From assembly GCF_037975245.1 (NCBI RefSeq), contig NC_092581.1, forward strand, positions 19,244,303 to 19,308,302: a stretch of 64,000 bases of DNA. The letters run 5' to 3'. Positions 52,317 to 61,685 of this stretch are shown one piece after another (position 1 is the first letter of the stretch; the number at the start of each line of letters is the position of its first letter). The stretch is from Apostichopus japonicus. Its lineage: Eukaryota; Echinodermata; Holothuroidea; Aspidochirotida; Stichopodidae. Under the pieces are notes generated by a model. That model was not told the origin of the DNA, made no database searches, and worked only from the letters and a program-made list of their open reading frames with translations. Made by a program: the position numbers and the translations under genes.

Positions 52317-53978
52317 GCCTACAAATCAACCCTACCCTACCCTACCAATACGTCTTACACCTAGTCACATTGCCCAATATAGGTGCAGTGAGTCTTTGGT
52401 TCTCGCTGGCGTTTTGCTTCAACTATTGTACTTTCTGTCCGGCGAAAATTAATTGAGAATCACTGTTTTAATCTATATGACTTCCTATCAAACACTGTTT
52501 AAACATACTCCGTGGGAAATCACTATGTACCTATCATTGTTCCTCCATGGGATATCACTGTGTACCGATGAGGTTACATCATACACCAGTCTTGTTTCGG
52601 AATAGACCTTACTAATAGTACCTTACTCTACTAACTCTATTTGTCTTCTTTGTTTTTTCAATTCACAGGTACCAACGGTTACTCCTGTACAGTTTGTTCA
52701 GCGAATTTTCGATTTCCTAACCCACTGAGAGTCCATCTACGCTTCGCTTGTAGACAGATCACCATCGACAAAACTATCCCGACAGGAGCAGCAAGTGGAG
52801 CTTCTATCGTGAGCAGCTTCTTCCAGAGCAGTTCTGTTAACAAGAAACCGTTTCTTATTGCTCATGAGTCTGCTGTATTGTCCTCGTCATCACCATCCTC
52901 TTCAACGTCATCGTCATCCTCCAAGAAAGTCACCAAATCCTCCTCTCATCGGAATCACGAGAGAGTGTCAGCTTTCCATACTTATATTCGAAAGAACAGA
53001 GACATGCGGGATGATATGGAAGTCGACATGAGACTCTCCGAAAAGAGGGAACCACATAGCACAAAGGCTAAGGTTGCAACACAACCGACTAAATCAAGTC
53101 CAGTATCTTTCTCCGTAGAAAGAATGTTGAGTACGTCACGTGATTCGTCTTCTCAGAAGGAGCGGGTTAGCCCGTCTTCGATTCCAATTACCTCGATCAA
53201 CTCGTGGCAGCCCCATATACCATTAATACCAACCAGCGTTGGACGCCCTCTTCAAAAACCTTCACTGGATCCTTTCCCTTTAACTTCACTGTGTTATCCC
53301 TCAGTTTATCCTTATGTTCGTTACTATGGACTTTTCCCAGGGACTAGCGTCGTGAACGGAACAACGACACAGCATACGGATCCATTCCTGTCATTGAAAT
53401 CGTCCCCCTCTACCCTTCTGAAATTTCCCGTCGGTGGCTTGCCCAGTGTGGCAGCCACTAGTGTCCCGCGAGAACAAAGTAAACTTTGGGAACTAAGCCG
53501 AAGCCACGTGCTTCACCCGGGACCGTCTGCTTACGGTACTGTACCAAACGATCAGGAACGGTTTTCTTACTCACAGTCATATGGCGGGAAAAGTAAAAGG
53601 GGACATTTGTGTATTTATTGTGGAAAATTATATTCCAGAAAGTATGGACTGAAAATTCATCTTCGCACTCATACTGGTTATAAACCACTCAAGTGTAAGG
53701 TGTGTTTGCGACCCTTTGGTGACCCAAGTAACCTAAATAAGCACATACGTCTACACGCAGAAGGAGACACGCCTTACAGGTGTGAGCATTGTGGTAAAGT
53801 ACTTGTGCGCAGACGCGATCTGGAACGTCACATCCGCTCAAGACATCCAACAGAAACAATTACGAAGAAAAAGGACGATAGTAAAGATAAAACTGAAAGC
53901 AAGTATGACGTAACAAATTGTGATGAGCATCATTCAAGTGGTGGTTTGTCTTCAACAGCAACAGCCATTAACGGATAA
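36240..53978 (+). CDS. PRDM13: PR domain zinc finger protein 13, 3 coding exons
   Basis: Coding exons: 36240-36437, 43351-43591 and 52669-53978; phases join exactly, giving 582 residues. The PR (SET-like) domain spans about residues 20-146 across exons 1 and 2, with [29 protein letters not shown] and GEELLAWY. Exon 3 opens with a C2HC finger (C153, C156, H169, C174; [13 protein letters not shown]), as in PRDM13 and PRDM8. A serine-rich linker follows, then C2H2 fingers at about 459-481, 487-509 and 516-539, including [12 protein letters not shown] and [12 protein letters not shown], which are the PRDM13 signature. In vertebrates PRDM13 is a nuclear transcriptional regulator of neuronal subtype choice in the dorsal neural tube and retina. 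An in-frame TAA at 36222-36224 and context aaaATGG fix the start. Introns are 6.9 and 9.1 kb. Confidence 0.94.
36438..43350 (+). other. PRDM13 intron 1
   Basis: Donor CAG|gtgagc at 36438, acceptor catgttatag ending 43350. No internal gene is recognised. Holds G-runs at 38877, 39842, 40192 and 42470 and a purine block at 41327-41400. Confidence 0.85.
41327..41400 (+). repeat. G-rich purine block (G-quadruplex-prone)
   Basis: Repeated gggga/gggag units give at least eight runs of four or more G separated by one to a few A, all on the sense strand of PRDM13 intron 1. Confidence 0.85.
43771..43826 (+). repeat. G-rich purine block (G-quadruplex-prone)
   Basis: Repeated gagggg units on the sense strand, 180 bp after the exon 2 donor of PRDM13. 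Confidence 0.85.
44251..44486. repeat. 236-bp AT-rich palindrome
   Basis: The left arm begins aaaacatctcatagatat and the right arm ends atatctataagatgtttt; the outer ~30 bp match with one mismatch. Inside, actaatatat repeats on the left become atattagtat on the right, meeting in a TA run. The whole could extrude as a single cruciform. It may be a hairpin-type MITE or a microsatellite that grew from a small palindrome. Confidence 0.85.
45170..45553. promoter_or_regulatory. Intronic cluster of CRE and NRF1 palindromes
   Basis: Perfect CREs (TGACGTCA) at 45170-45177, 45518-45525 and 45546-45553, and a perfect NRF1-type palindrome TGCGCATGCGCA at 45371-45382. The last two CREs form an inverted repeat (TGACGTCACA ... 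TGTGACGTCA) with a CACCTG E-box between them (45538-45543). These are binding motifs for CREB/ATF, NRF1 and bHLH factors. Their density in AT-rich sequence suggests an enhancer or alternative promoter within PRDM13. Confidence 0.45.
47735..48073. mobile_element. Possible hAT-like non-autonomous element
   Basis: Left end CAGAGGCGTAACCAC and right end (reverse complement) CAGGGGCGCATCCAC match at about 12 of 16 positions, in the style of hAT termini. The 8-bp flanks (ctcatcat and tttctgat) agree weakly. No transposase is present. It holds a C-run near 48027. Confidence 0.35.
48858..48886. repeat. TA microsatellite
   Basis: Short TA/TATG run in PRDM13 intron 2. Confidence 0.85.
50891..51002. 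repeat. Inverted repeat pair, 13-bp perfect arms
   Basis: ACTTGACATTAAG (50891-50903) and CTTAATGTCAAGT (50990-51002) are exact reverse complements 86 bp apart, and neighbouring bases partly extend the match. It could be a small MITE or an RNA stem in PRDM13 intron 2. Confidence 0.6.
52207..52465. mobile_element. hAT-like MITE containing a TA microsatellite
   Basis: Left end CAGGGGTACTCAAT and right end (reverse complement) CAGTGATTCTCAAT match at 11 of 14 positions, the pattern of hAT termini. Flanks ttatatct (52199-52206) and tttaatct (52467-52474) agree at 6 of 8, with one stray base at the right end. The 259-bp element has no transposase and carries about 21 TA units. It lies 200 bp before PRDM13 exon 3. 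Confidence 0.55.
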
Positions 53979-54008
53979 ATATCAATTACATGTCGATAAA
54001 TATATTTT

Positions 54009-54014
54009 ATTAAA
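54009..54014 (+). terminator. Candidate polyadenylation signal ATTAAA for PRDM13
   Basis: The nearest signal to the stop codon, about 30 nt downstream. Such a short 3' UTR is unusual for this kind of gene, so a further signal may be used. Confidence 0.3.
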
Positions 54015-54054
54015 TATGCAGTCTCCTCTAACAAAGTCACGGATAGGCCTGATA

Positions 54055-54300
54055 GTCGGGAGTGGGAGGAGGGGTGGGTGGTGGGTTTGGGGGGGGGGGG
54101 GGTAGGGGTCCCAGGAGCCGGTGCGCCGCTGGACCTGAGGCGCCGAGGGCTCCACCAAGTTGAGGTGCAGAAGCCGGCGACCTGCCGGCCTCGTGGTCGC
54201 GAAAGGTGCTGGTTTCGTCGCTTGATGCAAGGAGGCATTGCCTCCGGTTAGTTCACTGCGCGGATATCAGTTTAGTTCCCAGTCCGCCCCTGGAGGAGAG
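54055..54300. other. GC-rich patch downstream of PRDM13
   Basis: A sharp rise in G and C in AT-rich surroundings. It includes a run of 13 G (about 54091), a stem GGAGGC-att-GCCTCC near 54230 and the sequence agtccgcccctg (54281-54292), which resembles a hAT right terminus; no matching left end was found. Open frames here look like chance. Confidence 0.35.
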
Positions 54301-57300
54301 GAGAAGAGTTTATGCATCCCCAGGGTTAACTAGGAGAATTGGGAAACATGGAGGGGCGCTGGAAAGTATGGGATTAGGAAATAATATATTCTCATTTTCG
54401 TAATATAAGGAGGTTTATGCTCTCTGACTATCTGACTCGGCGAAAGCAGATCACTTCTGTGTTGGGAAAAACTGTTAGATTTTTAAATGACACGGTTAAT
54501 CGTTGTAAGAAAGTTGTCAGAATAACTCGGAGCTAAACATTCTTAAAATTAGTTGTAAACGGAGAACTGTAGCATAGCTTCAAATTGAACTTAGCCTTTA
54601 TTTCTAATACGGTTTACATAATGTGTATTTTTGTCAGAAACGACAGTCTCATATTTGTCACGTGTCGTACTGGGTGAAAAAAGTGCAATTTATCGAGAGT
54701 TGCTGGCTAAACGATATCACGCCAACATTTGGGAAGGGGGAGTGGGTAGGTTAGAACTCAAAATTCACAAAAATTTCACTTTATTAGCAATTGGAGCTAA
54801 CTCTGGCAAGATTATATAAAGTTGTATAGTATGACCAAACTGAAGTATTTGTATCGGCATATATTTGTTTAACTACTACAAAAGCTACGGCGATATATCT
54901 TGAGACTGAACTAGTTTACACGATTGTCAGGTATTATACTACGAGGTCGTAAGGTTGATTGCTTGTAATCCTTAGTCAAGGTTTCTATATCATTCGAGAA
55001 TAACGTTTCAAATCCATGGATTAACTCGCAGCGTCTTTTACACTACACTCTTTGTAAGACGTTTGTAATCGGTAGTCACTTAACGTGTACCAAACAATCA
55101 AACAGATAACACCATAATTGTGTTGTGTTTATTATATTGTCAAATTTAAAGCTTCCAGTTTTCAAACAAGTTGATTTTCTTCAATAAAAGAAAAACCAAA
55201 ACTAGTAATTTTCTTTTGTACCGGATTTCAAGGTGGTCAAGCTATTGGTCCGACCACCAAATTCAAAAGGGGGCAAGTTAATGATGAAAGAATGACCAGT
55301 TGTCAAATAATTTAAGGCTATTCTTTTTATTATTATTATTACAATAGATTAAAGATCCAATTCTTTTTGCCTTTTACAGTAAAATTCAACTAAAACTCGT
55401 AATCTACAGACACATGTAAACTACAAGTTTCCGAGAGATTGTGTTGCACATGAGCGGTATAACCGATCCTGTTGCGTTGAGTTTTAATGAAATTCCGAAA
55501 GGAACCAATCAAATTGTTGATCTAGAGATCATATCTATATAAATTCATGAATATTCATAACAATTCTAATGCATTTTGCCCCTTAAATAATATTCTTTCC
55601 GTGTACATTAACTCTATGCAGGAATACAAAACAAAGACGAAATGAATCACTTGTATAGAGGTGCATAAATTATCAGTTATTTAAATGAGAACTAAATTGG
55701 GAACCCTCTTATTGGATTCACGATAAGCTTATATTCTCATTACATCATTTAATTTGCATTTTATTCCTGTATTATTTTTGTATTATACAACTCATGTGTG
55801 CTCTTGCGATTTAAAATTTATGAAATTAAAATGCCAATTCCCAAAAAAAAAAATATTGTCACGATGCGCAATGAGATCATCGTCTGTGTCGAAATAAAAA
55901 TAAAAAGGCTTAATGAGAAATTATCATATTTTTATCTCTTTTTCCGTTTTTTCCCGTCGTCGTTGTGAGAGATCATGATTGGGTGAATGGAATACATTCA
56001 GCAATGCCTAATATACAGGTTTGATTCATTTTGCACACTTTCGGTTAAGAACGGTTACAATGCTGTCAGACACCAGATCACGTGACTCCCCCACCCTCTC
56101 CCCACCCCTCCAGTCCAGAGTGTCAAAAAGACCGTTCTACTTAATTTATTTGGGAGTTTGGAACAAAGTTAGAAAACTGCACGAAAGTGATAATCATGAA
56201 AAACATCTACATTTATGTCATACCATTTTCTCCGTACTTGTTGCTGATCGCCGGAACCTGGGAGAATACTTGTCAATGGCGGATTGATATTGACTCTATA
56301 ATGGATCATGTATACCTTAAGTCTAAAATTTGAGCAGATTAGAGATTAGTTTCAGTTTTCTAAAGCACTTTTCTAGAGACTATGATATATCAGTGTGAAT
56401 GTAAATTACTATTTAGGAGGCAGTAAAAGGCTTCTTGGAAATGAACAAGGTGACCATTGTCTGATTTCCTAGCATATTCTGATGCTAAAACTGATGACCT
56501 TTAAGATAGAAACAAGCTCAGCCATCATTTTCTGTCTTTTTAATGTTAGAGATAGTTCTAAACCGTCTTCCATTCGGGAGATATCGCAGTTGTAAAGTTC
56601 CTTTACACACTAGCCCGAAGACTTTAGCAAGTCTAAATATAACATCATCCAGTCTCGTATGCTTGAAAATAATTAGTCGTTTTCCTTTAGTTATTTATAT
56701 ATTCTTATTTTTTTTCTACTGTGATAAGCATGGGATTCGCAAATGCAGCATCTAACAATATTAAAGCTTTGAACAAGTAATTCTGGCATTAGTTAAGCAG
56801 TGTTAACACTATTGGTATTCAACTTAAAAATCGAAGAAAAGAAACCGGATGTAGAAATGTAGAAATTTTCACCGCCTAGTGGTGGCACTATGACAGATTG
56901 GTAAAATAGCAGATTAGGACACAACTATTTGAAAACCATGGTATCACCCAAACAGAGCAAGATTTTTTTCCTGCAAATTGGGGGCGCTGTTTCATCACAA
57001 AGACTTCTATGATATAAATTAAAGATATGAATTGGGCCAGTACCTCTTCTTTGAAGGAACTGGAAGTTTACATCACTACCGCCTCCTAATAGTAGTCTTA
57101 AGCGATCTGGGTAGAATGCGTTTCAACATCTTCATAGTTGAGTAACTTTGTGGTTTACATCCAAGTGAAATTTCTCAATGCCACTCGACATTTGTGACCC
57201 CCCCCCCCGCCGAGGTGACACCCCTTAGCCCTCTTACGACGCCCTGATTGCAAGTCATGCCCCTCATACACAATTTTCCTTCTTCTTTCGGCGTTTCTTA

Positions 57301-57855
57301 TCCCTTTCGACCACCTCCCACCCCGTGCCTCGTAACTTCTGTAGGGTGGGGGAGGGGGTATGCTAGATTGAGCAAGCTTAAATTATAGCAATTCTTCTTC
57401 AAAACCACTTTATTTAGTTTGTATACCCCATCATCTTAAATTTAAACAAAGAAGAAAAATAAGTAAATAAGTAAACTGTACCGTACTGTTCTGTGGAATT
57501 ATAAATAATTTTGTCAGAGCAAAGATATGCCTAACATGGAAATGAAAATCTGTAGTCAGACATTTCTGTTGCTCTTTCAAAAATGAAAAAAAAAAAAATT
57601 AACAACTATAAGTATTCTGTGTAGGTAAATGTATAACCGTTAAAATCACGTCAGTTTGTACTTGGATACACGCATGTATGCATGTATGAAAGCTTTTCGA
57701 TAAATTATAAGATCCATATCTCTGACGTCAGAGGTGATGTCATCAAATATCTCTGTTACCACTTCTATGGAACTTTATCCTCAATTCGTTCAAACTGATG
57801 GAAAAAGATTTTCCAACAACACGAATTCAGATTTTCCTGGAATACCGCTGATAAT
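54301..57855. other. Intergenic interval, no gene seen
   Basis: AT-rich, with a C-run at 57199 and one perfect CRE (57723-57730). No exon recognised. Confidence 0.45.
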
Positions 57856-57859
57856 GGCC

Positions 57860-58206
57860 ATAACATTCTTCCTTCTGTCGTAATATTCTCCTCTCTAAGC
57901 TTGCAAGATACGGTGTCAGAAGGTGTCATTTGCAATGGTTCGAAAATTTACCTTAGCGATCTTAGTAACTATACGTAGTGATAGAGCCATTGATACAGCT
58001 CTGCGTATAGTGGCCAATAACCACGCCTCCAATCTGAATAATGTTTTCTGTGGCGTGCCAATGAGGACAATTCTTGTCCCTCTTCTATTTATTATTTATG
58101 TTTACGAACTTCATCGTTGAAGTGATTAAAATCTCAATTATTCGTTATGCTGACGACACCGACCTGGTCTGTTCCTCATTGTCAATGACTGATACAGTTG
58201 AATAAT
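57860..58206 (+). mobile_element. Degenerate Jockey-like LINE, part 1 (RT region)
   Basis: Fragments of an RT read on the plus strand through several frames: NILLSKLARYGVRRCHLQWFEN, then a decayed YLSD segment, FCGVP followed by PLLFIIYV, and RYADDTDLVCSS. Stops and frameshifts are frequent. The element is cut at 58206 by an insertion of opposite orientation and resumes at 59006. Confidence 0.8.
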
Positions 58207-58996
58207 AATACTAAAATTTCATAACAAATTTATATAGCTCTCTACCCAGTCAAGAGGTTTTCTAAAGCGCTTTACAACGAGAACCAATTACTGGACGAAA
58301 CAGACATAATACTAATAGGCTGTCTTAAATAAATACGATTTAACTTTACTCCGAAAATGAGTTAAAGACTTAAGCGTCTCTAATGTTTTGTGGTACAGAG
58401 TTGCACAGTTTTACAGCTGCCGCACTGGAACCCCGACCTCCGTAATACTTGTCTGACTCACAGGTAGATCAAGAAGGGATTTGTTGGAGGATCTAAGAGT
58501 GAGTTTAGGGCGATGCTTCTTAATCATATCAAATTATGTACTCCGGAGCCAAATGATGAAATGCCGTGTATATAAGGACATATCTTTTCAATTGGATGCG
58601 GTACTCAACAGGACTGAAACCAATGAAGATTCTAACGAATTGGGGTGATGTTGTAATACCGTTTAGCTCTAGTCAATCAGGCGGACTGCTGTGTTTTATA
58701 CGCGCTAGAGACGACCTATGAGTGATTGTGGCACAGACTGCGGAAGGGAATTACAGTAATGTAATCGGGACGTTACAAGTGCGTGGACAAGCAGTATGCA
58801 TGTGTTTACTGTAACGTAATGAGGTTTGCGACCGATATTCCTAATGGAGAGATAACAGCTTTTACAAATACTATTGATCTGTTCTTCCACATTGAGGTTA
58901 TACGGTCAAACATATCTCATAAGTTCCTAACACATTCAGCCGGTTCAAGCATATTATCGGCAACCTTAAGAGGAGCAAAATTTGTATCAATAAGAA
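58207..58996 (-). mobile_element. Nested CR1/L2-like LINE, 5'-truncated
   Basis: A 790-bp minus-strand element. From right to left it encodes APLKVADNMLEPAECVRNL, then MEEQINSICKSCYLSIRNIG, VHALVTSRLHYCNSLP, RVQNTAVRLI and SFNSF-like C-terminal pieces with several frameshifts. It ends in a 3' tail of the type aagcgctttagaaaacc...gctatataaatt with ATT-like repeats. Flanking copies ttgaataat (58198-58206) and ttgcataat (58997-59005) are a target-site duplication with 8 of 9 matches. It sits inside the plus-strand LINE. Confidence 0.82.
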
Positions 58997-59005
58997 TTGC
59001 ATAAT

Positions 59006-59320
59006 GTTTTGATGTGGTTTGAAGACTAACAAACTGTTACTAATGATGTCAAAAAGACCTGTTCTGCGATGTGGTTTAAGGCTAGCAAACTTTTACCAAA
59101 TGCCAAAAAGACCTGTTGTGTGATGTTCTCTACTCGCAACAAGTCCATCCCATGGGACAGGGGACTGCATATCAACAACAACCATATCAATTCTTAGGTG
59201 TGTAGATGATATGTCCAAGTGCAATAACCGATCATGACATTCATTACGTGTTCAGGCAAAGTTTCTGAAGAAGTCAGTATTCTCGACCGACTGCGATCTC
59301 ACCTGCCAAAATGATTGTCC

Positions 59321-59359
<39 letters not shown>

Positions 59360-60168
59360 ATAATATATACCATTATTATATATATCTCATTATCCTACCT
59401 TACTTTTCTTACTTTCACTCTGCCTGGGCCAAGAACTATCCTTCGCGACTGCACAAACTTCATGTTCTTCAAGAAACGGCAGAGGGTTACATCATCAAAG
59501 AGCCCCTCTCTTAATTTCTGACAGTTTTACTCTCTTCGTTAAACATAGCAGACTCAATAATGAACAGTCAGCAAACTACAACATTCATCTTTCAATTTTG
59601 TAATGATGCCCGTACCTAAGTGTTTCAACTTTCCTTTTCTCTCAGTCGGTATTCCGCGCAGAACCACAACACTAGATTTAGCAACTCTCGTAAGCATACC
59701 TGTAAAATCGTTTGGATTCCATTCAGTATTGTATCTGTTTCAAGAGGTCCTATAAGATCTGGAATTCTTTGAGTAACAGTCTCAAGTCATCTGTGCATAC
59801 CATTGCTATAACATTAAAACTCCTTTTTCAAAGGTCTTTTGTTATCTATAAAGTATTCCTAACGTGTCTTGTGTTTTATTCCGTCTTATACTTTTCTCGT
59901 TCACTGTAGCCTTGTTTCGTAGCCTTGTTTCGTAGAGATGTGAGTACATGTGAGGGTGAACGTGTCGAGGTATATCGTTTGCTATTCCATGTGTAGCATC
60001 ATGTTCCCCCTTGTATAGGGGGGATTCGTGAGACACACCTGACGATGACCACACAGTCACAGTCTCGATGCAAGGAGGACTGGGGTGGAGAGCGGAACAG
60101 CCTCGGTCGGTACGAACTAAAGGGACCATTATTTGACTGTTCTAGCTAATTCTGGGGGCGATAAATAA

Positions 60169-60170
<2 letters not shown>
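59006..60170 (+). mobile_element. Degenerate Jockey-like LINE, part 2 (C-terminal region and 3' end)
   Basis: Continues the interrupted plus-strand element: MWFKASKLLPNAKKTCCVMF, KVSEEVSILDRLRSHLPK, AKNYPSRLHKLHVLQ and KIWNSLSNSLKSSVHTIAI, with stops and frame changes. A 57-bp segment is duplicated at 59011-59124. A TA microsatellite (59325-59353) has grown inside the former coding region. The 3' UTR seems to end near 60170 in an aaataaatacatacat tail that runs into the next TA array. Confidence 0.78.
59325..59355. repeat. TA microsatellite inside a LINE
   Basis: About 15 TA units between HLPK and the NYPSRLHK segment of the plus-strand LINE. Confidence 0.9.
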
Positions 60171-60171
<1 letters not shown>

Positions 60172-60240
<69 letters not shown>

Positions 60241-60241
60241 T
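60172..60241. repeat. TA/CATATA microsatellite
   Basis: TA runs broken by catatata, directly after the LINE tail. Confidence 0.95.
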
Positions 60242-60264
60242 TCGAACCTCCGGACATACAATCA

Positions 60265-60385
60265 GCGTCCATAGCCTAGTTGGTTAGGGTGTCCGCGTAC
60301 AGAGCGGGAGGCCGCCCGGGTTCGAATCCCGATGGAGGCTGGAAGTTTTTTCACTGTTCTTGATTTTCCAACTCATTACGATTTT
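60265..60385 (+). mobile_element. Short tRNA-derived SINE (tRNA-like head, anticodon ACA)
   Basis: 60265-60339 folds as a near-complete tRNA. The acceptor arms GCGTCCA and TGGAGGC pair at 6 of 7, the D stem pairs with wobbles, the anticodon stem TCCGC/GCGGG is full, and the T stem pairs at 4 of 5. The B box GGTTCGAATC (60319-60328) is perfect. The anticodon would be ACA (Cys), which animals do not normally use, and the variable loop is two bases long. A further ~45 bp leads into a TA array, the usual SINE layout. A diverged tRNA gene is the alternative. Confidence 0.65.

Positions 60386-60476
<91 letters not shown>
60386..60476. repeat. TA microsatellite, about 90 bp
   Basis: Nearly pure TA following the tRNA-like SINE. 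Confidence 0.95.
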
Positions 60477-60479
<3 letters not shown>

Positions 60480-61412
60480 AACCCGTTTGTCTATGTGCTT
60501 AACTAGATACTTAACGGCGTTCCAAAGAAAACACATATGACAGGCCATTTGTCATACTGTTAACAAATTGGTTCTTTGTTATATTCACATTAATAGCCAT
60601 GTTTAGAGCATGTTTGTTGATCACTGAAGACTTGTCACTATATCGGTTAATAACTAATCCAGGTTCATGAAGCGTATGGTGACTTCGCCGTAATGTGATA
60701 ATCACGCAAGCAGTTTGTTTATTTATTTTTTGGAGGCTGTAACCAAACGCATTTTGAAGTTAAAATAATATAATAAGTTTGAACTGGGCTAAACTTAAAT
60801 AATTTTCATTGCCCCGGTGTTCATGTATAGTTTCATTAATCATTTTTGGGAGACAAATCACACAGATGTTTTCTTTTTGAACAGGTAGAAAATACGATTG
60901 AAAAAGGGATGATTTTTTTTTATTTGTACGCTTATGTTCATAAATTTTGTCATTTATTAGGGCCAATGAGAAAAGCCAAGACACTTAGAACAAAGGCGAG
61001 TGAACAAAGGCACGTAATCAAGTGTCATTCTTCTGTCAGTTAAGATGACGGCGCGAAGACTTAAACGGAAAAAAATTGTAAAAACTTCTACAGAAAGTCC
61101 TCCCTCATTTTAATAGCGTAGTAATAAATAAAGTAATAGCCATACATCATGCGGCACTGTAGAATGTGTAGGTTTTTTTTTATTATTTTTCAGCATTTTA
61201 CGTTTTAATTATGTTAATAAAACACCTACACGTGGTCCAGTATTGTTATATTTATTACTTGCAAGCCATGCATATAAAGACTATTTGTAGATTGTGTGTC
61301 AAAAGTGAAAGTTTGGAAGAGGTTGTAAGAGGGCGCTCTTTAAGTATATCTCACTATGCAAGTAAGTTGTTGCCATAGTATTACCACGTATTACTATTTC
61401 ATTACTTTGGAG
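60480..61412. other. Intergenic interval, no gene seen
   Basis: AT-rich. Short minus-strand frames at 60511-60984 have no recognisable domain. Confidence 0.45.
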
Positions 61413-61677
61413 CAGCGGTCCTCAACCTATCAGTCTCTTGACCCAGGACGTTCCATGATGACTGACCCCCCCCCCCCACAAACAAACAAACGCACCCCCA
61501 AATTGGTACACAAAGTGTGCATAATAGCTAGCTTGGACTATGAGGACTCCGATGTGAAAAAACGGCAAGCTAAAAAACTGTGGATAAATTTGCCAACGTC
61601 TAAAAAAATGCCGCTGCCTACGGAAACGTTCTTGCGACCCGAAGTTTGTACCGCGCCCCATAGTTTGCGGACCGTTG
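61413..61677. mobile_element. hAT-like MITE, 265 bp
   Basis: Left end CAGCGGTCCTCAACCTAT and right end (reverse complement) CAACGGTCCGCAAACTAT agree at 16 of 21 positions, the classic hAT terminal pattern. Flanks ctttggag (61405-61412) and ctttagcg (61678-61685) form an 8-bp target-site duplication with 6 matches. There is no transposase; a C-run lies inside. Open frames across it are incidental. Confidence 0.7.
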
Positions 61678-61685
61678 CTTTAGCG

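Larger units (their letters stand above)
43592..52668 (+). other. PRDM13 intron 2
   Basis: Donor AAAG|gtaaat at 43592, acceptor ttttcaattcacag ending 52668. Holds a G-rich block, an AT palindrome, a CRE/NRF1 cluster, two hAT-like elements and an inverted repeat. No independent gene is recognised. Confidence 0.85.

Noticed and set aside
60511-60705. 64-codon minus-strand frame with a protein-like look
   Set aside because: No family recognised and no supporting context; length is within chance for this sequence.
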